A stretch of 11,847 nt of DNA from an uncultured Spirochaetaceae bacterium (GCA_946410375.1 CAMKAB010000012.1:1-11847), one strand, 5' to 3'. Shown: positions 1 to 5,383, numbered from the stretch's first letter. Numbers and translations are program-made. The notes: a model not told the origin generated them from the letters alone.

Positions 1-161
1 TAATGGCAGTTATTCAGAATGGAAAAGCGGTTAGCGACGTTGCACAGGAAAATAACGTTCATCCGAATATGATCCTCAACTGGAAGAAGGAATTCTTTGA
101 AAACGCTGCAATGGTTTTTGATCGTCACAGACTAGACATCACGGAAGAAGCGGTAGTGTAA
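1..161 (+). pseudogene. truncated IS3-type transposase orfA (HTH protein), 5' end outside window
   Basis: The frame runs open from the window edge to TAA at 159-161; the first ATG in it is at 3. The visible 52 residues contain the second half of a helix-turn-helix of the HTH_Tnp_1 (IS3/IS911 orfA) kind: GKAVSDVAQENNVHPNMILNW is followed by a WKKEFF stretch. In family members this DNA-binding head is followed by a leucine zipper and then by orfB. Here the frame stops at EEAVV just after the DITE motif, with no zipper and no orfB downstream, so the element is a remnant. It is a different element from the complete IS at 755-2013, since the orfA sequences share only family-level similarity. The family call comes from recognition of the motif, not from a search. 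Confidence 0.6.
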
Positions 162-343
162 ATAGTTTTGTGGACATTTTGTTTGAGCACTACAATAACA
201 ATAAAAATGTACTGTTGGAATCTGTAAACTACAGACTCTGTCCAACTGTCTGAATAATAAATCCCTGAGAATTGCTCTGTCAATGAATTTTGAGCAGATT
301 AATCCCAGGGGCTTTCTTTTTTTGTTGAGATTGCGATTGAGTT
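162..343. other. non-coding IS debris with small palindromes
   Basis: No credible gene is seen here. The stretch contains a perfect 5-bp inverted repeat with a 3-nt loop at 222-234 (CTGTA AAC TACAG), an interrupted palindrome at 232-252 (CAGAC...GTCTG), and an imperfect hairpin at about 263-311 (CCCTG...CAGGG with GAGAATTGCTC against GAGCAGATT) followed by a T-rich run near 314-323. It lies between two transposase remnants, so the palindromes are probably old IS ends or a terminator-like element reading rightwards; I cannot tell which. Confidence 0.4.
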
Positions 344-715
344 TTATTCAATATCCGCTGTTGACAGCCTGTCCGGATACATAATCAACAGCTGGTTCAT
401 TATCAACGCCCAATTGTAGGGTTTGCCTGTCCATTTGGCTGTTATGTCCTGCATTGCAAGAAACAGGAGCTTAAACAGAGATTCATCGGTCGAGAAAACG
501 GTTCTGTTTTTTGTTACCTTCCTAAGCTGTCTGTTGAAGCCTTCAATCGTGTTTGTCGTGTAAATCAGCTTTCTAAGTTCTACAGGATAGGCAAAATACG
601 AAGTAAGCTCGTTCCAGTTTTCTTTCCAGCTTTTAACGCAGGCAGGATACTTTTTCCCCTATTTCTGTTCAAATTCCGCAAAGTTATCAAAGGCTTCTTC
701 CTGATTGACAGTGGT
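344..715 (-). pseudogene. IS256/mutator-type transposase, C-terminal remnant with in-frame stop
   Basis: Reading the minus strand from 715 down to the TAA at 344-346 gives about 123 residues that match the C-terminal third of IS256-family (mutator, COG3328) transposases. Key stretches are GKKYPACVKSWKENW, YTTNTIEGFNRQLRK and WALIMNQLLIMYPDRL. The E of the NTIEGFNRQ segment is the usual third acidic residue of the DDE triad. A TAG at 659-661 interrupts the frame exactly where the family has Trp in the E-K-W-G motif, so this looks like a TGG to TAG nonsense change. Upstream the frame ends at a stop at 716-718, and homology is lost there. Two thirds of the protein, including the first two Asp residues, is gone. 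The gene is dead; the flanking 716-754 stretch has no recognisable origin. Confidence 0.85.
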
Positions 716-754
716 CTAACCCCCGAAACTAATACCAGTTGATAATTTAGGTTT

Positions 755-794
755 TGGACTTGTCCAGATATTCTTGACAAAAAGTTAAGAGAAT
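755..794. repeat. IS3-element right inverted repeat (orfB end)
   Basis: This 40-bp repeat is the inverse of 1974-2013 (33/40). The first 12 inner positions (GTTAAGAGAAT side) match perfectly. The orfB stop codon TAA (794-796 on the minus strand) overlaps the repeat by one base, so the gene runs to the very end of the element. Confidence 0.85.
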
Positions 795-1657
795 TATGTG
801 TTGCTCATTTCAAACTCTCTTGGTGACATATATCCCAAGCCTGAATGTTTACGTTTAGTGTTGTAGTACAACTCAATATACTTGAACACATCCTTCTCTG
901 CCTCATCCCTTGTCTGATATATTTTTCCATCAATTAGTTCCCTCTTCAGAGTTCTGTAGAAAGACTCCATTATGGCGTTGTCATATGGGTTTCCTTTCCG
1001 GCTGTTTGAGCATTGTCCTCCAAGAGATGAAGTCAGCGCTCTGAAGTTGAATCCGGTATACTGAGATCCCTGATCCGTATGTACAATGAATCCTTTCTGT
1101 GGGTGTTCTCGTCCATACGCTTGGTTTAATGCATCCATGACAAGTTTCTCGGTCATCCTCTTGCCCATTGACCATCCGACGACCTTTCTTGAGAAGATGT
1201 CCATCAGAACAGCAAGGTACAGAAAGCCTTCCTTTGTGGAGATGTAGGTCATATCTCCAACCCAGATTCTATTCCTTCCGTCCGACTCGAAAACCTGGTT
1301 TAGAAGATTTGGTCGCTCCTTGTTGTCTGTTTTTCTATGGTACCTTCTATATGTTCTCCTTGTACCCTTTGCATAGAGGCCAAGATTTCTCATTATTCTG
1401 CCACAGCGCTTATGATTAACATTAATTCCTTCATCGTGAAGGGCAAGAGAAATCATAAGTGCGCCATATCTTCCGTCATGTTGAAGGAACAACTCCTTAA
1501 TCTTACCACCCAGAAATTCATTCTCAATCTGCCGTTTCGAGGGTTTGCGTTTCAGATACTCGTAGTATCCACCTCGTGAGATTCCAAGAGTTGAACAGGC
1601 CTTCTCGATTTTGCACTTGAATTTGTTTCTATGACGCTTCAAGTACTCAAATCTCAC
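794..1657 (-). CDS. IS3-family transposase OrfB, DDE integrase domain
   Basis: This 287-residue protein supplies the catalytic part of the IS3-family transposase. The N-terminal third has the HTH_21-like segment (LGISRGGYYEYLKRK, about 24-38, and DGRYGALMISLAL, about 61-73). The rve/DDE core follows, with D135 in WVGDMTYIS, D195 in VHTDQGSQYTG and E231 in NPYDNAIMESFYRTLK. The 35-residue gap between the second D and the E is the family norm. The C-terminal YNTKRKHSGLGYMSPREFE is also typical. The annotated start is GTG at 1657, inside a GTGA overlap with the orfA stop. In IS3 elements orfB is normally made mainly as an OrfAB fusion by -1 frameshifting, so the GTG may be used little or not at all. 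All catalytic residues are present and there is no internal stop. Confidence 0.93.
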   Translation of the reverse strand: MRFEYLKRHRNKFKCKIEKACSTLGISRGGYYEYLKRKPSKRQIENEFLGGKIKELFLQHDGRYGALMISLALHDEGINVNHKRCGRIMRNLGLYAKGTRRTYRRYHRKTDNKERPNLLNQVFESDGRNRIWVGDMTYISTKEGFLYLAVLMDIFSRKVVGWSMGKRMTEKLVMDALNQAYGREHPQKGFIVHTDQGSQYTGFNFRALTSSLGGQCSNSRKGNPYDNAIMESFYRTLKRELIDGKIYQTRDEAEKDVFKYIELYYNTKRKHSGLGYMSPREFEMSNT

Positions 1658-1947
1658 TTCTTTTCTTTCTTCAAGAAGACCTGGAATTTTTTTAATAGTG
1701 CCAGTTGTTCCTCAAGATCTCTGTTCTTGCGTTGCAGTCTGTATATCTCGGCTTGGTAGTCGTAGATTTTGCAGCCTCTACCAGGAAAAGCACTTTCCCC
1801 GTATTCTTCATATTCCTGGACCCAACGGTAAAGGCTGTTGTAATGAACGCCAAGTTGTTTTGAAACCTCCTTGACATCCATCTCATCTTCAACAATGAGT
1901 TTCACTGCTGCAATCTTGAATTCTCTCGTGAAAACTCTTCTCGACAT
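1654..1947 (-). CDS. IS3-family transposase OrfA, helix-turn-helix regulator/DNA-binding subunit
   Basis: The protein has 97 residues. Residues 5-45 form the HTH_Tnp_1 domain (FTREFKIAAVKLIVE, then VKEVSKQLGVHYNSLYRWV). Residues 63-88 are a short leucine-zipper coiled coil (IYRLQRKNRDLEEQLALLKK) that pairs OrfA with itself or with OrfAB. An excellent ribosome site, AGGAGGAG, lies at 1954-1961 on the minus strand, 6 nt before the ATG at 1947. The final codons overlap orfB in the -1 frame, and an A7 run at 1687-1693 lies at the end of the zipper. OrfA alone usually binds the IS ends and represses; fused to OrfB it targets the transposase to the inverted repeats. Confidence 0.92.
   Translation of the reverse strand: MSRRVFTREFKIAAVKLIVEDEMDVKEVSKQLGVHYNSLYRWVQEYEEYGESAFPGRGCKIYDYQAEIYRLQRKNRDLEEQLALLKKFQVFLKKEKK
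1687..1693 (-). promoter_or_regulatory. A7 slippery run, probable programmed -1 frameshift site of the IS3 element
   Basis: On the minus strand the OrfA codons for K86 and K87 are AAA AAA preceded by an A, which gives A AAA AAA, a classic -1 slippery heptamer at the end of the leucine zipper. After a -1 slip the reading continues ATT CCA GGT CTT CTT... with no stop into OrfB. The fusion would have about 384 residues (87 from OrfA, 10 junction residues, 287 from OrfB), the usual size of an IS3 OrfAB. Position and frame fit well; frameshifting itself is inferred. Confidence 0.75.
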
Positions 1948-1973
1948 GATTTTCTCCTCCTGAATAATCTCTT

Positions 1974-2013
1974 ATTCTCTTAACTTGCTGTCAAGAAAAT
2001 CATGCCATGTCCA
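1974..2013. repeat. IS3-element left inverted repeat (orfA end)
   Basis: This is the partner of 755-794 (33/40 matching). It contains TTGACA on the minus strand (1989-1994), which can act as -35 for orfA. Its outer end lies only 21 bp from the -35 box of the toxin-antitoxin promoter on the plus strand. Confidence 0.85.
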
Positions 2014-2034
2014 TTAAATCTTTTCTAATTATTT

Positions 2035-2067
2035 TTGACATTTAGTGTAATACGTTTTAGTATTACA
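2035..2067 (+). promoter_or_regulatory. brnTA promoter with overlapping palindromic operator
   Basis: TTGACA at 2035-2040 and TAGTAT at 2058-2063 are separated by exactly 17 bp, a near-consensus sigma-70 promoter. A perfect 8-bp inverted repeat, TGTAATAC at 2046-2053 and GTATTACA at 2060-2067 with a 6-bp spacer, covers the spacer and the -10 box. BrnA antitoxins are known to repress their own operon, alone or with BrnT, through a ribbon-helix-helix type domain, so this palindrome is the natural operator candidate. The AT-rich 2014-2034 could be an UP-element. Operator function is inferred from position and symmetry. Confidence 0.8.
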
Positions 2068-2084
2068 TCACAGGAAATAATATT

Positions 2085-2384
2085 ATGGTTATTGAATGGG
2101 ACGAAGAAAAAAATAAAATCAATTTACAAAAGCACGGAATATCTTTTGAAGAAGTAAAGGAAGCATTTAATGACCCATTCTTAATAGAATTATATGATAA
2201 AGAACATTCTACTTTAAAAGAAGATCGATATATTTGTTTAGGAAGTATTGGGAATTTTGTAATCGTTTATGTGGTTTTTACTGATAGGAAGGGGAAAATA
2301 AGAATTATATCTGCAAGAAAAGCAGAGCCATTAGAGGAGAAAGCATATTATGAAAATGTCAAACGAACGCTTGGAAGAAATTAA
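2085..2384 (+). CDS. brnT: BrnT family type II toxin (ribonuclease)
   Basis: This 99-residue protein matches the BrnT/DUF497 (COG2929) toxin family in length and motifs. The N-terminal signature is EWDEEKNKINLQKHGISFEE (residues 4-23), followed by a FNDP motif (28-31) and a core of beta strands with GSIGNFVIVYVVFTD (53-67) and RIISARKAEPLEEKAYYE (73-90). BrnT folds like RelE-type RNases and cuts RNA, which stops translation until BrnA captures it. ATG at 2085 is preceded by AGGAA at 2072-2076, and the promoter lies just upstream. The toxin comes first and the antitoxin gene starts inside it, the usual brnTA order. The characteristic residues are present, so it is probably functional. Together with the neighbouring integrase it may stabilise the island. 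Confidence 0.92.
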   Translation: MVIEWDEEKNKINLQKHGISFEEVKEAFNDPFLIELYDKEHSTLKEDRYICLGSIGNFVIVYVVFTDRKGKIRIISARKAEPLEEKAYYENVKRTLGRN

Positions 2385-2613
2385 AAATTTTAAGAATACA
2401 GATTTTACGGATTGCTCGGTCTTAACCGAAACAGATCTCTCAAAAATGAGACCCAGCCACTTAGTTAATGCTAATATGTGGAAACCTAAAAAAGTGGTTT
2501 TAAATATCAGAATTGACGCAGACATCCTGGAGACGCTTAAGACCTCCGGCACCGGATGGCAAACAAGAGTCAATGATTATCTGCGTATTGGAATTACACG
2601 GGGTTTATTGTGA
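2350..2613 (+). CDS. brnA: BrnA family antitoxin
   Basis: This 87-residue protein is the partner of BrnT. The family core lies in the C-terminal half: KKVVLNIRIDADILETLK (47-64) followed by GTGWQTRVNDYLR (67-79), the ribbon-helix-helix-like dimerisation and DNA-binding segment of BrnA (PF14384). The N-terminal part (ERLEEIKNF...TDFTDCSVLTETDL) is the flexible region that usually wraps the toxin. The start at 2350 is supported by GAGGAG at about 2334-2339, and it overlaps the end of brnT by 35 nt in another frame, so translation is coupled. An alternative start is the ATG two codons later (2356). It should neutralise BrnT and repress the operon at the palindrome upstream. Confidence 0.9.
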   Translation: MKMSNERLEEIKNFKNTDFTDCSVLTETDLSKMRPSHLVNANMWKPKKVVLNIRIDADILETLKTSGTGWQTRVNDYLRIGITRGLL

Positions 2614-2650
2614 TTCAAAAATAGAGATAAGCGATAATGCCGAAAGTGGA

Positions 2651-2700
2651 GTCCTTATTTTACTTTTTCATCTAAAAGTAAAATAAGGACCGGCTTTATT
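2651..2700 (+). terminator. perfect 17-bp hairpin downstream of brnTA
   Basis: GTCCTTATTTTACTTTT at 2651-2667 is exactly complementary to 2674-2690, with a 6-nt loop. It is followed by CGGCTTTATTTTAG. The position, 37 nt after brnA and facing the convergent integrase gene, fits a transcription terminator. However, the U-tract is weak and starts several bases after the stem, and the stem is AT-rich, so it could instead be a protein-binding site of the mobile element. Confidence 0.6.
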
Positions 2701-2781
2701 TTAGTTTCTATTTCAAACCCAATGCTTCGCCCGTTCCTTGAATGGAAAGAATCCTTTGCAAAAAACAGAGTCTACCGCTTT

Positions 2782-3921
2782 TTATCTGCTTTCTAAGAGT
2801 TCTCTAACCGGTTGTAATTCTCTCAAAATTGTTTCAGGCGTTCTGTGATCATAAGTAGGATTGAATTTGGTATAAGCCATAAGCTCGGCAACCACTTTGT
2901 TTTCTACTTTTCCCGCAATATCCGTTTCAAAGCTGTGTCTTAAACAATATTGCGTTCGCCCTTTTAAGTTTACAGTAAGCGGCGCATTGTTCTTGAAATA
3001 CTTGTTTGAGGTCGTGGGTGCAATAAAACGCCCATCAATTTGGAATAAAAACTCCGCCCTCTCTTTCTTCCTTTTCTCTATAAGCGCATTTAAGAACCTT
3101 TCTGTTTGTTCTGTCAAAAGCCCCACCTTGTATGTTTTACCAATATGTGAAGTTTTTATTCCTTTCAGTTGTCGTGAAGCGTAGTTTACGGAATTTGTAG
3201 AATATAAGCCGTGCATAAACGGGTAATAATTGCTTATTTTAAGTGCTGCAATCTCCCCGGGGCGGAAGCCTGTGTCTTTTAAGATTAAAAAATAGGTCGC
3301 CCAAAAATTCGTTTTCCAAATTTTCAAAAGTTCGGAGTCTGAATGAGGAAACATTATTTTTAATTCGTCCGGAGTGAAAACCTCTCTTCTTTCGTTGTGC
3401 ACAGTGGTTTTATGCACTTTGCTTGACTCATTATCTTCAACAAAACCGCGTCTGCGAGCTTCTTCTAAAATGTATGTCAGAGTTTGCAATATTCTGTTCT
3501 TTGTATCGTTTGATAATGGATCGCCGTTCTTTTTGTACAAGTTCAAAAACCAGTTTTCGATTGCAAGGCTTGTTATTCCGGTAAGATTGTAAGCTCCAAA
3601 GCGTGGCAGTATATAATTTCTCAGATATCCGTTCGCTTTGAGGTAATGCGTTTCCTCAAAGATTCTTCCGTATTGCTTATCTCGCTGTCTGATATTGTAA
3701 GGATCTGACTTAGCAAAAAAGTCCTCGGCAAACTCTCTGAGGGTCGTTTTTCCTCCTTTGTGCCCGCCAAGTTCCTTGTGAAGAAAATCTTCTGCAAATA
3801 ACACTGCTTCTGCAATTTCCGTTTTGCCGGTGCTGATCCATTTCCCCGGGATATGTTTAAACATTACTTGATACTTGCCTAATTGCTTGCTTTTCCTGAA
3901 TCTGTATAGTCTTTCTTTCAT
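2782..3921 (-). CDS. tyrosine recombinase (island/phage integrase)
   Basis: The 379-residue length is typical of phage and island integrases. Residues 1-50 resemble an arm-type DNA-binding head (YRFRKSKQLGKYQVMFKHIP), about 60-165 are the core-binding SAM-like domain (LREFAEDFFAK...LPRFGAYNLTGIT...ILQTLTYILEEARRRGFVEDN), and about 180-365 form the catalytic domain. Arg I is R220 in KDTGFRPGEIAAL, a beta-hairpin Lys lies near K256, Arg II is R328 in YCLRHSFETD, and the nucleophile is probably Y357 in PTYDHRTPE. The usual H of HxxR is Y325, and the usual GH pair before the nucleophile is A349-Y350, so the active site is atypical. ATG at 3921 has no strong Shine-Dalgarno. The gene sits next to the 3' end of tRNA-Leu, which makes that tRNA the likely attachment site. 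Confidence 0.88.
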   Translation of the reverse strand: MKERLYRFRKSKQLGKYQVMFKHIPGKWISTGKTEIAEAVLFAEDFLHKELGGHKGGKTTLREFAEDFFAKSDPYNIRQRDKQYGRIFEETHYLKANGYLRNYILPRFGAYNLTGITSLAIENWFLNLYKKNGDPLSNDTKNRILQTLTYILEEARRRGFVEDNESSKVHKTTVHNERREVFTPDELKIMFPHSDSELLKIWKTNFWATYFLILKDTGFRPGEIAALKISNYYPFMHGLYSTNSVNYASRQLKGIKTSHIGKTYKVGLLTEQTERFLNALIEKRKKERAEFLFQIDGRFIAPTTSNKYFKNNAPLTVNLKGRTQYCLRHSFETDIAGKVENKVVAELMAYTKFNPTYDHRTPETILRELQPVRELLESR

Positions 3922-3990
3922 AGTTTAAAAATAGCGAATAAGGGAAAAAAACGTCAAATAGGAATTTTGGTCAATGTTTTGGTCAATAAA
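3922..3990 (-). promoter_or_regulatory. integrase upstream region with 12-bp-spaced direct repeats and weak promoter
   Basis: TTTTGGTCAAT occurs twice in tandem at 3965-3975 and 3977-3987 (on the minus strand ATTGACCAAAA, period 12 bp), and a third TTGAC follows near 3950-3955. On the minus strand TTGACG, an 18-bp spacer and TATTTT can form a promoter for the integrase with a very short leader. Tandem repeats between an integrase gene and its tRNA target are typical places for arm-type recombinase or excisionase sites, and could also be an operator. The function is inferred from position only. Confidence 0.45.
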
Positions 3991-4039
3991 AAAGCTGTCT
4001 TAACTCTAAATCCTTATATTGTAAAGAATTAAAACAGCT
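3988..4039 (-). terminator. probable terminator of tRNA-Leu
   Basis: Reading the minus strand after the tRNA, AGCTGTTTTAA (4039-4029) can pair with TTAAGACAGCT (4003-3993) with one mismatch across a 25-nt loop. The second arm runs straight into a T6 run (3993-3988). The loop is long but the layout fits a rho-independent terminator just behind the tRNA gene. The same stretch may belong to the attachment region of the island. Confidence 0.55.
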
Positions 4040-4045
4040 ACCTTT

Positions 4046-4128
4046 TACCGAAGAAGGGACTTGAACCCTTACGCCATTGCTGACAACAGATTTTGAGTCT
4101 ATCGCGTCTACCATTCCGCCACTTCGGC
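4046..4128 (-). tRNA. tRNA-Leu (anticodon CAA)
   Basis: The minus strand from 4128 folds as a class II tRNA. The acceptor GCCGAAG pairs with CTTCGGT (a G-U at the first pair) and leaves A73 as discriminator, as expected for Leu. The anticodon arm is ATAGA / CTCAAAA / TCTGT, which puts CAA in positions 34-36. There is a long variable arm and the T-loop GGTTCAAGTCC. Codon UUG is read. CCA is not encoded; AAAGG follows. The 3' end faces the integrase gene, so the tRNA half on that side is the presumed attB and is reconstituted by the island. Confidence 0.95.
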
Positions 4129-4140
4129 TCGTCCTGAATG

Positions 4141-4169
4141 ATGTTAACTGTTTTCGCATAAAATTTCAA
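4141..4169 (-). promoter_or_regulatory. promoter of tRNA-Leu
   Basis: On the minus strand TTGAAA (4169-4164) and TAACAT (4146-4141) are separated by exactly 17 bp. The -10 box lies 12 bp before the first base of the mature tRNA, so the transcript would start a few bases ahead of it. Confidence 0.65.
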
Positions 4170-4212
4170 TAGCAATAAGCGAATGGAAGTGAATTTTTTC
4201 TTTTTTGAAGTC

Positions 4213-5346
4213 TTACAGCTTTCCCTGTGCGTAGAGACCGGCCTGGATTTCCTCTGCTGCGGTGTAGAGGACGCTGCTACCGTTCTTAACGGGTGAATTT
4301 GTTAAATCAATACCCAGGAGAATATAGTAAGTCGGACTTTCCAAGGACGGAACCGACGCCAAGAGCCCCGTTTCGGGTGTGGTGTACAGCTTCATTGTTT
4401 CCTCATCGTCCGTTTTGAAACCGGCTTGTTCCGCTGTTTTCAAAGAAATGCTCAGGCTTTCATTGGTGTTTTTGTCAAAAATCCGGTCAATGATGTGCGT
4501 TTCCCGAGAAGCGACGCTGCTTGTGATGGCGGATTTGATGTCCGATTTTCCGTTAAGGCCGTCTTTTGCTGAAGAATCGTTTCCGAGAGTTGAAGAATTG
4601 TTTTCGAGAGTTGAAGAATCGCTTCCAAGCGTTGCCGCAGCCCTTATTTTTCCGGTGTTCGCCTCAACGATTGCGCCTGATGAGAATGCGGAAGAGAGCG
4701 AATTCATCGCCTTTCGGAGGGCTGTTTCCAGGAGATATTGCACGTCTATATCCACTGAAAGATAAATGTCCGCTCCGTAAGTGATGTCCGTGTTGTACAG
4801 GGGAACGGGTTTAATATAATCGCTTAAAACGCTTTCCGCCTCTCGGATTATGTCCGCAGCATAGGCTCCGAACGGGTATACCCTTTTTCGGCTCTTCTCG
4901 AAAATCACTCCGTTTGACAGATTGTTTTGAGCGAGCTCCTCGCGGAGCGGTATGATTCCGGAAGCGTCAAAGTCTTCGCTTAGCAATATGTAATTATTTG
5001 TATTGTCTTGAATTATGTTGTCTGAAAAAACTTTGTATTCGTTTGCGGACTTCTTGAGGTATGGCCGGAGTACCGAAAGGGCGGTTTCGGTTTGAACCTT
5101 TGATAGCTTTGATTTATCAAGGAAAACGGAGTACACCGGAACCTGCATGGAAAGGACTTTTTTGTTCGTGTCAAAAACGGTTCCTTCCTCTACAATGCTT
5201 GAAACAACGGGATTTTTGTATTTGTTGTTCACTCCGATTCCGCCTATCATAAGTTTTGCCGTGATAAAGAGTAAGAATAAGAAAACGGCAATTTCCGTCA
5301 ATACCAGAAAGATAGAAATGTTGCCTTTTTCACTGCCTCGTGCCAT
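4213..5346 (-). CDS. class-B PBP-like membrane protein with shortened, apparently inactive transpeptidase domain
   Basis: The protein has 377 residues from the ATG at 5346; an open frame continues upstream but only antisense to the neighbour, and MARGSEKG followed at once by a membrane segment (about 11-35) is a natural start. Residues 45-180 resemble the PBP dimerisation domain: EEGTVFDTNKKVLS (53-66, compare RGxIxDRNGxxLA) and RKRVYPFGAYAADII (153-167, compare RxYPxGxLAxHxIG). DIYLSVDIDVQYLLETALRKA (193-213) and GAIVEANTGKIRAAAT (224-239) match the entry of an FtsI/PBP2 transpeptidase domain. A low-complexity repeat (241-262) and only about 115 more residues follow, where family members have about 280. 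No well-placed SxxK or SxN is seen; the one SSAK lies inside the repeat. The KTG box seems to be PETG (324-327). The end YYILLGIDL...AAEEI resembles the last strand and helix of the domain. It is probably a non-catalytic scaffold in the inner membrane. No Shine-Dalgarno is visible. Confidence 0.7.
   Translation of the reverse strand: MARGSEKGNISIFLVLTEIAVFLFLLFITAKLMIGGIGVNNKYKNPVVSSIVEEGTVFDTNKKVLSMQVPVYSVFLDKSKLSKVQTETALSVLRPYLKKSANEYKVFSDNIIQDNTNNYILLSEDFDASGIIPLREELAQNNLSNGVIFEKSRKRVYPFGAYAADIIREAESVLSDYIKPVPLYNTDITYGADIYLSVDIDVQYLLETALRKAMNSLSSAFSSGAIVEANTGKIRAAATLGSDSSTLENNSSTLGNDSSAKDGLNGKSDIKSAITSSVASRETHIIDRIFDKNTNESLSISLKTAEQAGFKTDDEETMKLYTTPETGLLASVPSLESPTYYILLGIDLTNSPVKNGSSVLYTAAEEIQAGLYAQGKL
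4571..4633 (-). repeat. three 21-bp tandem repeats inside the PBP-like gene
   Basis: Three units of 21 bp lie at 4571-4591, 4592-4612 and 4613-4633 (GAAGAATCGTTTCCGAGAGTT and variants). They encode a 7-residue repeat of the type SSTLENN/SSTLGND in the protein. They stand at the point where the transpeptidase domain loses its catalytic segment. In-frame unit gain or loss would change the linker length without breaking the gene. Confidence 0.85.
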
Positions 5347-5383
5347 AATCAAAATATAAACTGAAAAAAAGGTTCTGTACAGT
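5347..5383. promoter_or_regulatory. 37-bp divergent intergenic region
   Basis: Only 37 bp separate the two start codons. A TATAAA at 5355-5360 (plus) overlaps TATATT (minus, 5358-5353), and a perfect 8-bp palindrome CTGTACAG lies at 5375-5382, two bases before the rightward ATG. On the minus strand TGTACA, 17 bp and TATATT would start transcription at or next to the ATG, meaning a leaderless message. AAAAGG at 5368-5372 is the only weak ribosome site, for the rightward gene. These are weak signals; true promoters may lie inside the coding regions. Confidence 0.35.

Larger units (their letters stand above)
755..2013 (-). mobile_element. complete IS3-family insertion sequence
   Basis: The element is 1,259 bp long, within the usual IS3-family range. 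Its ends form a terminal inverted repeat of 40 bp, 755-794 against 1974-2013, with 33 of 40 positions matching and the outermost 5 bp being TGGAC...GTCCA, which gives the TG...CA ends expected for the family. It carries orfA and orfB on the minus strand, overlapping in the -1 frame. The right repeat contains TTGACA (minus strand, 1989-1994), a likely -35 for orfA. No clean target duplication is seen: the three flanking bases are TTT on the left and TTA on the right. This suggests that one flank was rearranged after insertion. Both reading frames are intact, so the element may still be active. Confidence 0.88.

Noticed and set aside
171..244. TGGAC...GTCCA bracketed 74-bp segment that could be a miniature IS
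   Set aside because: Only the outer five bases match in inverted orientation, the inner sequences do not pair as terminal repeats, and no target duplication is seen; it is probably chance or debris.
4193..4212. T-rich stretch after the PBP-like gene as a terminator
   Set aside because: GAAGT occurs there as a direct, not inverted, repeat, and on the gene's own strand the run is A-rich, so no terminator can be drawn.
4379..4784. Plus-strand frames opposite the PBP-like gene
   Set aside because: They are antisense shadows; the minus-strand frame carries recognisable PBP motifs and these do not.
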